Assembly: GCA_023653785.1 (NCBI GenBank)
Contig: JAMKCH010058388.1
Span: 62,001-126,000, forward strand
Direction of reading: 5' to 3'
DNA length: 64,000 nucleotides
From: Ophioderma brevispina
Taxonomy: Eukaryota > Echinodermata > Ophiuroidea > Amphilepidida > Ophiodermatidae
Shown: positions 12,717 to 24,691 of the stretch, one piece after another
Layout of the letters: each line of letters opens with the position of its first letter
How positions within the stretch are numbered: position 1 is the first letter of the stretch
Notes under the pieces: model-generated
The model's input: the letters and a program-made list of their open reading frames with translations, nothing else
Databases searched by the model: none
Told to the model about the DNA's origin: nothing
Made by a program: the position numbers and the translations under genes

Positions 12717-14189
12717 TACTCAGAGTTCCAAACATGACAAACAGTTTGTCGACTTAAACGCACTGTGTAAATGCACTTCCGTGAATAAATCAACAATGGT
12801 CGCTCCTGTAGTGTACAAGGAGATATGGTGAGTTGCTGAATACATAATATTAACTTAAAAGATGCTAAAGCCACGCAATGCACCTTTAATTTCAAGCTTT
12901 CAAGTATCAATATAGTTGAATTTTTTAAATAAACCTTTCAGGAAAAAAATCAACTTGGGAATTCAAATTGCAAATCAAATGCCAAGTGTTTAAAATTGAA
13001 AGTGTGGAGTGGAATACTAATAAATACTAAACATTGTTGTCTTGGTGATGTTCCATCAAAATCTATAATCATCTCAACTATGTATTATTGACCACTTCAC
13101 TTCTCCACTTCCTTGCTGACGGTATTATAGCAAGCAGATGACCTGACCCATTTTTGTAACTTCTTCTTGAATGATGCGTTTTTTTCCCCCTCTGTTTTCT
13201 CCATCTTCTGTGATTAACAAGAATCAATCGCGCATACAACATTAATTTCATTTCTGACATGTATAACATGTATGCTGAAAATTTTATTAGGCCGGGTGAG
13301 CAAACCATGTGATATGGAAGACAAGATGAGTTACACAGTGAATGATTTACATTCATAACAAGAAAACCCCAAGTAGTAGCAGGTTTCATTAAAAAGAGAT
13401 GCAAATGCGAAAACCGCAACTTCACGTAGCACTCGCAAGAAAAAAAGGAAATTTGTCGTTAGGACATCCAGCCAGGGACACAATGGGGAATGACTCATCA
13501 AAAAAATCCAAGAACGATTCTTAAGGCATGTAATAACTTGCCCGCATGTAGAAGTTGCCTATCTATGGCCACTGTGCCTGCTATCACACAGTAAAGCAGA
13601 CAGACAGACATGGGGAACCAGCAGAATTGTTGGGTTGTCGTTTTTTTTTTATAGAAAACAGTCTGGAGTTGGCCACCGAAGTAATGATTTGCATATTGTT
13701 GGACTGCCAAGTTACACAAACGTGACCAGTTCACACGAATTTAGGAAACATGTTGCTGGATTCAAGTTTCGAGTTCAGAGCCATTTCAATTGACAATATC
13801 TGAAAAATTATGATTTTTTTTTTAAAATTTTGCTTTTGTATTTTTTTGGACATAACTATCAACATGACTGTTTTTTTTTTTTGCTAGCTGTTTTCAATAC
13901 GGCATCCAAATAGTGTGAGACTGTGAAGGTCATAGTTGCTATGAACGAGTGGGACCTTTTTAACAGTAGTAATGCACAAGACTTTGAAAGTTCTAATGTT
14001 TTTTATTAATATGGAACTTTGACCTTGGTTGGTCATGAACCACAGGTCCGCCAAGTTCACCAACTCATTTTTTTTTTAATAACCAGCGAAATAGGCATTT
14101 TAATGCCGATTCTAAATAAATTACCAGGAACAGCCCGGAGGCCTTGATTAGACCATGATCGGATCACCTACCTGCCTATCTATTGGTAT
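12717..14189. other. AT-rich stretch without gene
   Basis: No gene seen. T runs at about 13,641-13,650 and 13,871-13,882 and scattered short frames. The 115-codon minus frame at 13,078-13,425 is unrecognised and shows no conserved motif. Confidence 0.5.
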
Positions 14190-14383
14190 ATAAGCACTAT
14201 TTTAATTGTTTACTTGGAAGGTGCTAATATTTAATTAAGTCTCCAAATCAGAGCTAATGTAATAATGGTGTTATGGTTTGCACAGAAATATAGAAGCACT
14301 ATTTTGATTGGTTACTCAGAGGGCTACCTAGTGTTGTGTCCTGTATTGAGCCAATCAGACAGGTTATATCATAGGTGATAGTG
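14190..14383 (+). repeat. two-unit dispersed repeat, copy 2
   Basis: The best-preserved plus-strand copy of the repeat also seen inverted at 5,601-5,790. Unit one starts at 'taagcactattttaattg' and unit two near 14,295 at 'agcactattttgattggtt'. The units resemble each other and have a 'cagag' motif and 'ccaatcagac' or 'caaatcagag' near their ends. No coding frame. Confidence 0.75.
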
Positions 14384-16996
14384 ACCTGGGGGTTTAATTA
14401 GTCTGGCAGTACAGTTAAAATGACTTTTTTCATCAAGCTCTTTATCAATTTTATGAGTTGTTTGAACTTTATGAAATTGATGACTTTGTTGAGACAAAAT
14501 ATCCCATTAAAAGCAAAACCAGAGGAACTTATCATATTTCTTACAAAAATCAGACCTAAAATTCAAGAAATATAAAATTCACAATAAATGTACTTGACCT
14601 GCAATTTTACACTTGTAAATATTACAATAATAAGACCTTATTTCTTTGATCAGCCATATTTGCTAATGGGGACATCATGCTTAAAGGAAACCCCAGGTGA
14701 TAGGTCACTCAAAACTGAATTATGAATATTAAAACCAATTTTCCCAGGCCATCTTTTAAAAATGACCTAGATGTTACGTGCATGCACTTGATCGTGACAC
14801 AGTTTATTCGGCAAACCCGTTGGCACTGTCGCCTCGGAAGTGGACACGATACTTAAATTGAATCAGTTTTGACCCCGAAAATGCAGATTTGCGACTGAGT
14901 GGCTACAACCTGCCACTGAGCACCGGTGAGCTCTTTACGAAGTCGTTACACAATCTAAGGGTTTTCACTATTTTAATATTGAGTGGTATTTTAATAGTAA
15001 ATACCTCCCAAATCGCCTTAAGCAAAACATAATAGGCGAATTATAAGTTTTGCTTACTACGTTTTTACTTATTTTCCTATAAACCTATTGCCCATTTGTG
15101 GAAATTTTGAGAATTCTACAGAAATTCACTGAGCTAGTAAAAAAATAGTAGGAATATTTTTGTGAGGATTGTAACAGGAGACTCATGATTAAAAAATAAG
15201 TAAAAGCTGAAAAATGCATACATTTCAGATGGAAACTCATAGTTCATTGGTCTTAAAAGAAATCCCTTAAATGAAAATTTTGCAAACAAGTATTTTTTGT
15301 AAGATCATCTACCACTGTAGTAATTTTGGAGAAAAAGGATTGACATTTTGTCACAATTGAGTGATGGGTTCACCTGGTCTTAAAGTATTGACCACTGGTT
15401 AAATAACAAACCATGCACATTGCACGAACAGATGCACTCTTAATAATAACGGTTAAACGTGTCACATTGTTGCACTAAGGATCTGATTAAGGTCTGCACA
15501 TGCAGGGTAAGGAGGACAAGGTAGCTGGAAATTGAGGAAAATTGCAGCTTTTTTTCTGAAATTCAAGTGTTCCAACAATTAATTCCAAGATTGTACACCA
15601 GCGTACCCAGCAGGGGTGTGGAGGCAGCGGGGAGCAACCCAGGGTTTGCAAAATAATATACAAAATCAGAGATATCCCCTGCACCCGGGGGTCCTCCAGT
15701 CCTCCATGCCTGGGTACGCCCCTGCTGTAGATTTGAAAAGGCTAGGATGGATAATTCTTCAGGTTTGGATAGAGACTAGGAAATTTGATATTAGAGTCAT
15801 AGCAAGCCTATGATGAGGACTGGGACTCAAATTGACAATAAATTATGCAACCACCAACTTTTCACAGCCTGGCATTGAGCTTAAGATGTAACCATGGTAA
15901 CAAATTTGATGAGTAATGAAATATATTTGCGTGAACTGCCACAGTTTCTTGATTCCCTATAGCCAATGAAATGAATCACACGCATACACTACAAAGGCAC
16001 TGGTGTCAGAAATAACTGACCAATTCAGATTTTCTTTAAATTAAAATTTACAATGGAGACTGATGGACAGTATTTCTAGGAAATTATAAGTTAGTGCTTC
16101 TAGCAGAAGATATTTTTACTTTTCATACATGTATAATTTTATCTATTGCTGCATTATTGTGAATTTTATAATTACATTTTTCTGAAATCATTTGTTTAAT
16201 CATGTCTTTTGTAATAATAAAAACACAGGGCATTTTTTTTAAAAGATTTAAAAAATATATTTTATTGAGTGGTTAAGGTACAATTTTGCAGTTAAAATTT
16301 AGATTAGAATGGCCATGCTTTCAGTGTTTTGAAATTAAGTGGTTTTAACTAATTTGAACATGGAATATTAAACTGTACACACTTTAACTACTTGAATAAG
16401 AAGCAGTTAAATATCTTACCTATTTAGGGATCTTTACATCAGGCTTTGGGCTAGTCATAAAGAGAAATCAAGTTCTAAACAGTAAGGGCAGAAGATTTTT
16501 TTTTCAAGATACGAACCTTAGAATCCATGAATGACATATGAGAATGCCGCTAGTAAAGCATTAATTAAAAAAGACATAAATTATGTAAATGGGGATACTT
16601 TAATGCGCTAAACTAATGAAGCCACTTGGAGACTGTGAGTCAATGTGTCTCCTCTATAGCTATCCGACTGATCTACAGCCAGGCCACGACTTGCCAGGAC
16701 ACGCAAATTGTGATTTACACGCTCAACAATGCCGTCCACGCACATGCTCCTCCATGTAGCCAATAATGTCTAACACAATCACTCCAGTTTTTATTGCTTC
16801 GGCAGCAAATTTGAAGAAGATAACCATCTCAAACATATTGCGCGGTCATTGCTGGTCAGCTTTGTGAGTTACGTCTCGTACGTACACACGATTACAAACA
16901 CACTCCCACATACCATAGACTGGGAAGAAGCTATCTACTGCGTACCAATTTGTTTACAAGCACATTCCTGCCTGTTAATTCTGATTAAGCTCTACC
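14384..16996. other. AT-rich stretch without supported gene
   Basis: Mostly unremarkable AT-rich sequence. A patch at 15,596-15,730 has inverted 'gtacccagcagggg'-like ends ('cctgggtacgcccctgctg' on the right), suggesting a small decayed element. A less AT-rich pocket at about 16,620-16,860 has open frames on the minus strand in two overlapping phases. I do not call a gene. Confidence 0.45.
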
Positions 16997-17061
16997 ATGA
17001 TCAACATATTTTGTAATGTCTTTTTTCACAAACAGAAATCTAGACACCCAACTTATATATA

Positions 17062-17075
17062 CACACACACACACA
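17062..17075. repeat. (AC)n microsatellite
   Basis: About seven AC units lead into the larger tetranucleotide array that follows. Confidence 0.85.
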
Positions 17076-17118
17076 AGACACTGTCAAAGAATGATACTGA
17101 CACAGAGACGCAGATACC

Positions 17119-17396
17119 CACCCACCCACTCATTTACTCACCCACCCACTCGCTCGCTCCCTCCCTCCTCCCTCCCTCCCTCCCTCCCTCCCTCCCTCCC
17201 TCGCTCGCTCGCTCCCTCCCTCCCTCCCTCCCTCCCTCCCTCGCTCGCTCGCTCCCTCCCTCCCTCGCTCGCTCGCTCGCTCCCTCCCTCCCTCCCTCCC
17301 TCCCTCCCTCGCTCGCTCGCTCCCTCCCTCCCTCGCTCGCTCGCTCCCTCCCTCCCTCGCTCGCTCGCTCACTCACCCACCCACCCACCGACACTT
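17119..17396. repeat. CCCT/CGCT higher-order tetranucleotide array
   Basis: From 17,151 to 17,369 nearly every base fits a 4-bp register of only two words. The blocks read (CGCT)2 (CCCT)2 CCT (CCCT)8 (CGCT)3 (CCCT)7 (CGCT)3 (CCCT)3 (CGCT)4 (CCCT)7 (CGCT)3 (CCCT)3 (CGCT)3 (CCCT)3 (CGCT)3, flanked by CACT/CACC words. One 3-bp unit at 17,167-17,169 breaks the register. Open frames across it (Pro/Ser/Leu on plus; Arg/Glu/Gly/Ser on minus) are a by-product of the repeat. The plus strand is almost free of purines except for one G per CGCT. Confidence 0.95.
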
Positions 17397-18072
17397 GCTC
17401 AAACACCAACACACACAAGATACAAAAATAGAACACTTCATGCAGTTTCCACTTCTCCATTCATTTTTTACCTACTCTTCTAATTAAAATCTTGCCTATT
17501 TTTTTATTTCAAATTCTTTAATTTCCAATCATGTGAGCGGTCTGCGGCAGAAAATCATCCATCGTAATTCGGCGGCTCGAGTTTTTAACTACACCATTCA
17601 AGTCGCTACATGTTTAGGTCATTTTCTACTATGCACCAAACCACTATAGATTATTTCTGACACATTTTCAATTTCTTGCAAAAACTATTTTGCTTACGTC
17701 TTCGTAAGACGCAGGAAAGAAACTGTCAGCGTCGAAGAAGCTTGTCAGCTAATTCTAATATCAAATGAAGACAGAAACTGTAAGAAACACCACAAATTGT
17801 TAGAAAAAGAATGCTTTTACATTTGTTTCTCAAGCACAGTGTTATACAATACCAACATCTTATGTTCCACTTTGGGATCTACTGCGTGTGTAGAGCATGA
17901 TTACATAACGATCATATGGCATAACCAAAGTATTTGTTTGTCGTAACAACCAAAATTAGTATGGGAGGTAGTCAGATTTTTGTACTAAGAGAAGTATGTA
18001 ATGGATTTAACAATTGTGGTAGGTTGGTGGGCTAGAAATGAGATCTGAACTTATTTGGGAAATATTTTGCTT

Positions 18073-18104
18073 GCATCATTACCATCATCATCATCATATC
18101 ATCG

Positions 18105-18141
<37 letters not shown>

Positions 18142-18273
18142 ATCATCATCATCATCATCATATCATCATCATCATCATAATATCATCATCATCATATCAT
18201 CATCATCAACATCATATCATCATCATATCATCGTCATCATCATCACCTTTGTCATCTTTGTCATCATCTTCTA
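18073..18273. repeat. (CAT)n / ATC microsatellite
   Basis: About 200 bp of CAT triplets interrupted at intervals by an extra AT, giving 'catatcat' phase breaks, and by a few CGT or CAAC variants. Frames here (Ile/Ser/His on plus, Asp/Met on minus) are repeat artefacts. Confidence 0.95.
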
Positions 18274-20788
18274 AATATGATGCACTATAACACAGCACCT
18301 TAATGGAACTTTGAGGCAACAGCAAATTCAGCACCAATTGTAACATCAGTTTAGAACATATTTTATTTAAATTAATTTTTGTGTTATAAGTGAGCTTCAA
18401 AGCCAGCGCAATATTGCATCAGTGAAATGAATTACTTGTTTTACCTGCAAATATTATTATTCATTGATTAGTATTTAAAATTCCAATGAGGACTAGGAAA
18501 TGAGAACAACTCGGCATTTCTAGACTTCCGATCATATCCTTTGATGTGCTGAAACTATGAAAACACTTAAAGTGTTGAAAACTCTACTTCCCAACATGGA
18601 TAAACTTGCTAAAAGAAGAATGGGTCCAGATTGAAGCCAAACACTGAAAGCATATACTTTCTGGTCTTTATACCAGCACAACTACAATTATATAGGGTGA
18701 GTTATTACAACATTTGAAGATGGAAAGTGTGCACAATTTTTTAACCTACAGCTATCGATTGTAAGACTTTACAACATCAGTTATAAAACAAGAACATTCA
18801 GAAAATTGTATTTGAAACATACAAGTGTCACTATTCAGAATTTGCCAATTTGACAAAAAACATCCATAAATAGCAGGTGAACGTCACCAGAGATGTACAC
18901 ACCACCAGGGAGAATCGTCCCAGTCCCCCATGTTCTCAAATTTGTCGGTCTTATTTCGCACACCGAAGGTTTACGGAGAGGATGTTGAACCGTGCGCACA
19001 CAGAATAGGAGGAATGCATAGCAGTTCATTGATAATGGCACTTGAAAATATGCTTATGGGGACGTGGGCAAGGCCTCTAGTTTACTTCTCCAGTTGAATG
19101 CGAGAAAAAGGCAAATGCAGTAGGCGTTGCCGGGTTCTTCTACTAGCTTGGGAGTGACGTCAACTCCTTGATAAGCCGGGAGGTGATTCTTTAAGAATCT
19201 TTGATCTAGAGTGAGGGATAGTTGATAGATTCATTTTGATGACTTCTGATATCGGACTTTGGCCTGACCATGGATGCTTGGCTTTAATGAAAGTCCAAAA
19301 ACACATGAAGGAGGAGCTATTGCAGATGCTACTTTCTCGCAACACCCACGCCAGCTCACCTTCAAATCAGAGCTGAACTCCATTCCCCACAGTGGGTGCG
19401 CACCAAATTTTTACGGCATTTTTAATATGTTGGGCAAAAACATTTCCTAATCGTAAGTCAAATATCAGTATGTTCTTTTGATTTTGTGGGGAGCATTTAA
19501 AAAACGTCCCAGCAAAAAAACCATTATTAAACATGGCAAAATTGATTTGTTGCAATCGCTTGCGACAATCGTAAAATTGTTGCATTTAGCGAATTAGCCA
19601 AGCGGCGTTGATTGTATATTGTTGGCCAAAAATTCATTATGCAATTACAATGTATAAAAACATTAGCCCGTGTGTGAGATGGATCCTAGAGGGTGTTGGA
19701 TGTGCCAAATATCTGTAGTTCTTAAAATAACACAACATAGCAATCACACAGACACGTAATCCTACTTTTGTTTCTCTCTCTCTCTCTCTTTTAAAAGTAC
19801 GCATCATCGGTTGCCTGAAACAGCATTCTGTCGGCCCGTTCAAATACGTTCCTTGCATGATCTACGCTTCATGTGACTAAAGATTCTATCAGTGATCCAC
19901 CCGAAAAGAGTCAAAAATTTGACATTTGCTGGGGGAATAGCTTAAAAGTGGAAGGATAAGTCGTAGAATTTCATAAGTTATTTGTTCGAGACTGAAAAAA
20001 TTGACAGATTAAAAGAAGAGAAAGAAGGAGAAGAAGAAGAAACAGCCGTGTCAAAGATTTTGAATCCCGTTCAACTACATGTTGTAGCAAAAGGTGTCCC
20101 GTACAGACAGTAATTACTAAAATATGATTTTGTGCTTATTAGGCGCTTTTGGTCCTATTTACTTGGCAGGGTATGTTAGAAACCTATGATTGTTTACAGA
20201 CAGTGCAAAAATCTGATTTTGATGATTTTTTTCGATTTTATCAAATCACGATAGTGCCTTTAAGATTCAGTGTGCACTTACTTCAGGAAAACCTCCTATA
20301 TTCAACAATGACAGCATAAAAATCAGTGCAAGAATCTGACCCAAGATAAAACAACACAAGTTGTTACCATAGGATTGAGCTAAAGTAGTCTTGCCATAAT
20401 AATATTTGCTCAAGCTCTAATTTAGTTGGGCAGTTTAATTTTTCAAGCAATGTACGCGTGTTGATTCAGCACCATATAATGGCTTCTAACTCAACATCCA
20501 ATGGTTACAATTGAAGACCGCTCCGGGCAATTTTGGCCATTTATGCCGGAATGTTATTTGGAGGGTCTGGCCAGTATTTTGACAATATTTTTTAAAAGCA
20601 ATTGCTTTGTAGCCGAAAGGTTTAAGGGTAAAATGTTGCCAGCTGCATGATATTAAAATAAATGGAGAATTATGAATGTTATCGTAATTAGCCAAGCCAT
20701 TGATCGGTCACATACAATGCAATAGCCGGCAGTAGTATTAAGCTCATAAATGTTACCACATGTAAAAGAATAAAGAAAACAATCTTGA
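18274..20788. other. stretch without gene
   Basis: AT-rich with no recognised gene. Contains a (TC)n run at about 19,772-19,789 and a GA-rich patch at about 20,012-20,042. Short frames on the minus strand (18,835-19,858) are unrecognised. Confidence 0.5.
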
Positions 20789-20791
20789 CCA

Positions 20792-21349
20792 TTAAAGCAA
20801 TAATGGCACTTTTTTCGAAGAGCACCCCCAATTTTCAAAAGTTGATATTTTGACACAGTTGCGTTGATAATTGTCTAGGAAAATATACCTACGGACGAGA
20901 ATGCTAAGAAATGCGTATTTATCATAAAATAAGTGATTTTGTAATTTAGAATTGGGATCCCAGATTGGACTTAACGCCAGAGTTGGAAATGCTACGTTTA
21001 TGTCCGTCCATGATGAAATAGTGCCACTTCGAGAAGATAACCTCTAACTTGCTTTGCCTGAACCAATAAAACAACTAATGGATGAGCGTAGACATGTACA
21101 TGGCGCTATTTCCCGGCTATTTCACATTGGAAGGCTGTTTCCAGCAGCCGTTGAATTATTATCAGGATCCCAATAATAATTATTCTAATTACAAAATTCC
21201 TTCGTTTGTGACACACAGACATCTTCGAGCTTAACCATTCACAGGCATAGTTTACTAGCCAGTTACCACCAATGCAACTGTGTAAAAATCTCAATTTTTT
21301 TGAAAAAATTGGGGGCGCTCTTCAAAAAGATGTGCTAATATTGCATTAA
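20792..21349. mobile_element. TTAA-flanked foldback element
   Basis: The ends mirror each other: TTAAAGCAATAATGGCAC at 20,792 and GTGCTAATATTGCATTAA ending at 21,349. The arms extend inward for about 85 bp ('gaagagcacccccaattttc' against 'aaattgggggcgctcttc'; 'acacagttgcgttg' against 'caatgcaactgtgt'). The TTAA at each end fits target-site choice of piggyBac-like transposases. The interior has no transposase frame, so it would be non-autonomous. Confidence 0.75.
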
Positions 21350-23452
21350 GGTAGTATTATTGGCTTCAGTGACCTGGATATATGTTGTTGAAAATTTAAT
21401 GGGATGTGAGTAAAGGTGACAGAAACATGCATGTCAATTTTTTTCTAAGGCGGCATTCTTGAGATCTTTAAAATTTATGATTTCAATTTCCCATAAGACT
21501 TTTGTACATGGACTTATTCTGGCACAAATTGACAATGATTTAACTAAATGGTGAAGAAAATAATTACATTTTGCTTTTTTTTTAAGTTTCTTTTAAGTTG
21601 TTGATCATTGCTGGTAATGAAATTGGAATATTTTTTCATCTTAGTACTTGTCAATGTTTGCATTTTTTCTAGAACTATTAAAAAAGCCAATTTTTAAATA
21701 ATTATTTGTCATATGAATTGCAAATCAAATTTAGAAAATGTTTCCATTAGATTTTAAAGTTAAGAGTTAAGTTTTATTCAAGTTGTGATTTTATTTTTCT
21801 ACAAAATAAACACTTTATTAGAATGAAGTTGAATATTTTAGTCAAAAACTACCTCCTTTGGATACCATAGGTCCTCAATTTTGGACCTCTTTTATTGGAT
21901 CTCTTTTTAGAAAAAAAATATCATAGCACAATAGTTTTTTTTAACCTCTATTTAAAAAAAATATAAAATTAGAACACTTCTCGGCTGTGTGACCTACAGC
22001 ATGACCTCAGCATAAGTGACGACAAACTTTGCATGGATGCCCCCATCACTATGCCAAACATCAGATCAATATATCAAAGCACAGCTGAACACATGGCCAG
22101 ACAGACAAACAAACAGTAAGCCAAATTCTCAATTTTGACACTATAATACAGTGGTCTTTGGTTAAAAAACAACAATATTAACATCAAAAGCTAAAACTGG
22201 AAAAATATGATCACCACACATCCCACTGGAGCATATTTTCAGCACACTCGGATAATAAACTCAACGTTTTGCTAAATATGACTAGAAACAAATCCCGCGA
22301 GAGCCGACACCAAACACTCCGCGTATTTATGCAAACATGCACTCATGTAGAATATGAGCCTACTTGGGTCAACTCCCAACAATCCCTGTGGCTTTGCTAC
22401 GGTATCGAAAAACTGTCAGTGCACGCAAAGTGAGCGTTCCTTGATCGGCTGCCTTGTCAGAATTGAATCTTTCCATATTTTGCCACCTATTTATAACCAT
22501 AATTTTAGTCCTAATTTAAAATAAAGTAAAAAAATGCCTTTCTTGGGGTTTCACATCGATACTTCATGATGTTTTCACAACAGCACCTTACAAAAATCCC
22601 AACTGGCACAATTTTTTGAAAGTGCACATCACTCACATCAAAAGGCAGCTATTCTCTATCAGTCTTGCATCAAACAGAACTTATCAATAGACTATCTACT
22701 GAGACGAAGGGGGAAAGAGCCTGGCGTGTATACCACGAATGTGACCTTTGCAGTTTTCCTTCGGGTGGGGAGGCCCCACAAGCTTGAATCAAATTTAGAT
22801 TCACCTTTGGTATCATGACCCTGTGGCTTCACACTAAAGCCGCGACCTATTTTGTCCTAAACACATCAAGTAGTCCATTAACAGCTAAGGGATAAAGGAC
22901 GATCCAAAATAGCCGCTTGCTATCCTGACCGTCTTTGGACGTCTGAAGACTTCATCATGTGGGCTTATCTACTGGAGATAGCTCCTTAACCCGCTGGCAA
23001 CACTAACTTTCATTACAGAGTTTTTTTTGATTGGCTACTTGTGGTTATCTATTCACTTAATTAACCATTTATCATAGCTCTTAGAAAAATCTTGTCGAGC
23101 ATGCTATAATTGAGCTTGCATTCATTTCAGCCATTCAGCAGATATTTCGCACAGGGTTAACTTGTCCTGATTTGAAATACTGTTGTTAAAAATTCAAAAT
23201 CAAAACAAATTATTCAAGATCTAGTTCGAGGTGCATTATGAGAATTAGGAGAATCAAAAAAATTTTTTTTTCCTATTTCAAATGTAAAATGATCGGTCAT
23301 GTAAAGTCCAACTACAGGCAATGCCGTGCCTCCCCAAATCCTGTTATTACCATGGTACATGGACATGTCTCAAATATAGTTCATCCAAAGGACCTAATTT
23401 TTTGTTTTGGGGTAAACACAAGGCAATCAGTAACTTGTACTGTCCTAATATA
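21350..23452. other. stretch without gene
   Basis: No gene, RNA gene or clear mobile element seen. Very AT-rich from 21.4 to 22.0 kb, more mixed after 22.2 kb. Nothing supportable. Confidence 0.5.
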
Positions 23453-23883
23453 CGGTGGCCCGAAAAGTATTTCCCACAGTGTAGTCTGTGTCACAGACTG
23501 TGAAAGATATTATCTACCTTGATACTGCAAGAGAGACTAACATTATCAGTCCGCTATAGAGAATGTGTGTAAATGAAACTAAATCTCAAATATCTCTGGA
23601 AAACAAAGGGGTTCTATGGATGTTTTTGCATCAGAGGGTCTGTTACTATATTTTGTTTTGAATAAGTATCGCAATTGGGTCTGAACCTATAGAACCTAGC
23701 GAGAAAATTGAACATTTTTATTGGGTACTTGGGTGCTCGCAGACACGGAAAAGTGAACACGCAATCGCTATGGTCGCATCCATTTTTCCCACAATGCCTT
23801 TCGATATTTTTCCAGTCTTGAGAATTTTAAACACTGTTTTCAATTTACACCAACTTTTTTTTTCAATTTTAGAAACAGGATTA
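23453..23883 (+). repeat. block 1 of a redundant segment (cleaner copy)
   Basis: Matches 40,395-40,803 in the same orientation. Long shared words include 'aaggggttctatgga', 'gaacctagcgagaaaa' and 'ttccagtcttgagaatttt'. Differences are mostly single-base indels and substitutions. Neither copy encodes a recognisable protein. Confidence 0.8.
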
Positions 23884-24326
23884 TGTACTTACCGGACCAC
23901 TGTGGTCCTAATATTAAACCTGCCAGTATGCTACTTATTAAGTGTTTCTTTCATAAGGCGTTGGTTTGAACCACGATTTTGAACCATAAAAGTGGAAGCT
24001 GCTACAATATATCCATACATTTAGCACGTTTAGATGCCGCTCACCTCCATTTTCAGTGGGGTGACTCGAAACAGCCAAAGGCGGCATGATGTAATATTGA
24101 AACCAAAAGAGAATTTGAAGGAAAACATGATAATGTAATCCAGCATGATAACATTACAAGAATGTTGCTTTAAACATGGAAACTGATAAGGCAAGGATCA
24201 TGCTCCGGTTAGCTTTTCAACGGACGGAATCACTTCATCAGCACATAAAAAAAGCTTATTTACAAGTGCTGAATGGCACGGGGCACGATAGGGATGAGTC
24301 CGAGGGTTATTGGTCTGTTTTGAACC

Positions 24327-24600
24327 ATCCCATAATACATTGCAATGTGCCTATACTGTACTGTACAGAACATGTCAGTACTTGGGGATAAAAAGTGTTC
24401 AAGAAGTTAGAAGACCACAAACTATTTCATGATCATGCTAAAAATTCCCTTACTACCACTTTGGGGGCTAAAATGAGTGTAAAAGTCAGGGTTTTATGTG
24501 TTAAGAATCACATTTTGGTGGGATCACATGACCATATTGAGGTGAAATTTCCCAAAACTGGTGCATTGTGGGATTAACTCAATATACCATCTGGGTATTA
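24327..24600 (+). repeat. block 2 of a redundant segment (cleaner copy)
   Basis: Matches 35,990-36,445 in the same orientation, sharing 'attgcaatgtgcc', 'atgtcagtact', 'gtcagggtttta', 'gggatcacatgacc' and 'gcattgtgggatt'. The second copy carries extra inserted bases. Small frames here (24,176-24,577) are unrecognised. Confidence 0.7.
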
Positions 24601-24691
24601 GCAATAACCTTGAACATTTTGAGGGGCCTACAGAGAGGATTACGGTGCTGATCGCCAGTACGATCTATACCGCGGCATTAATGCATTTTAC

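Noticed and set aside
12750..12899. Possible further TTAA element ending 'tgcacctttaa'
   Set aside because: The right end resembles the AAAGGTGC-type ends, but the left end does not mirror it well enough.
16997..17483. Pro/Ser/Leu- and Arg/Glu/Gly-rich frames of 80-155 codons on both strands
   Set aside because: Translations of the CCCT/CGCT tetranucleotide array in different phases.
18073..18273. CRISPR-like periodic array
   Set aside because: It is a triplet microsatellite with irregular breaks. There are no unique spacers and the genome is eukaryotic in character.
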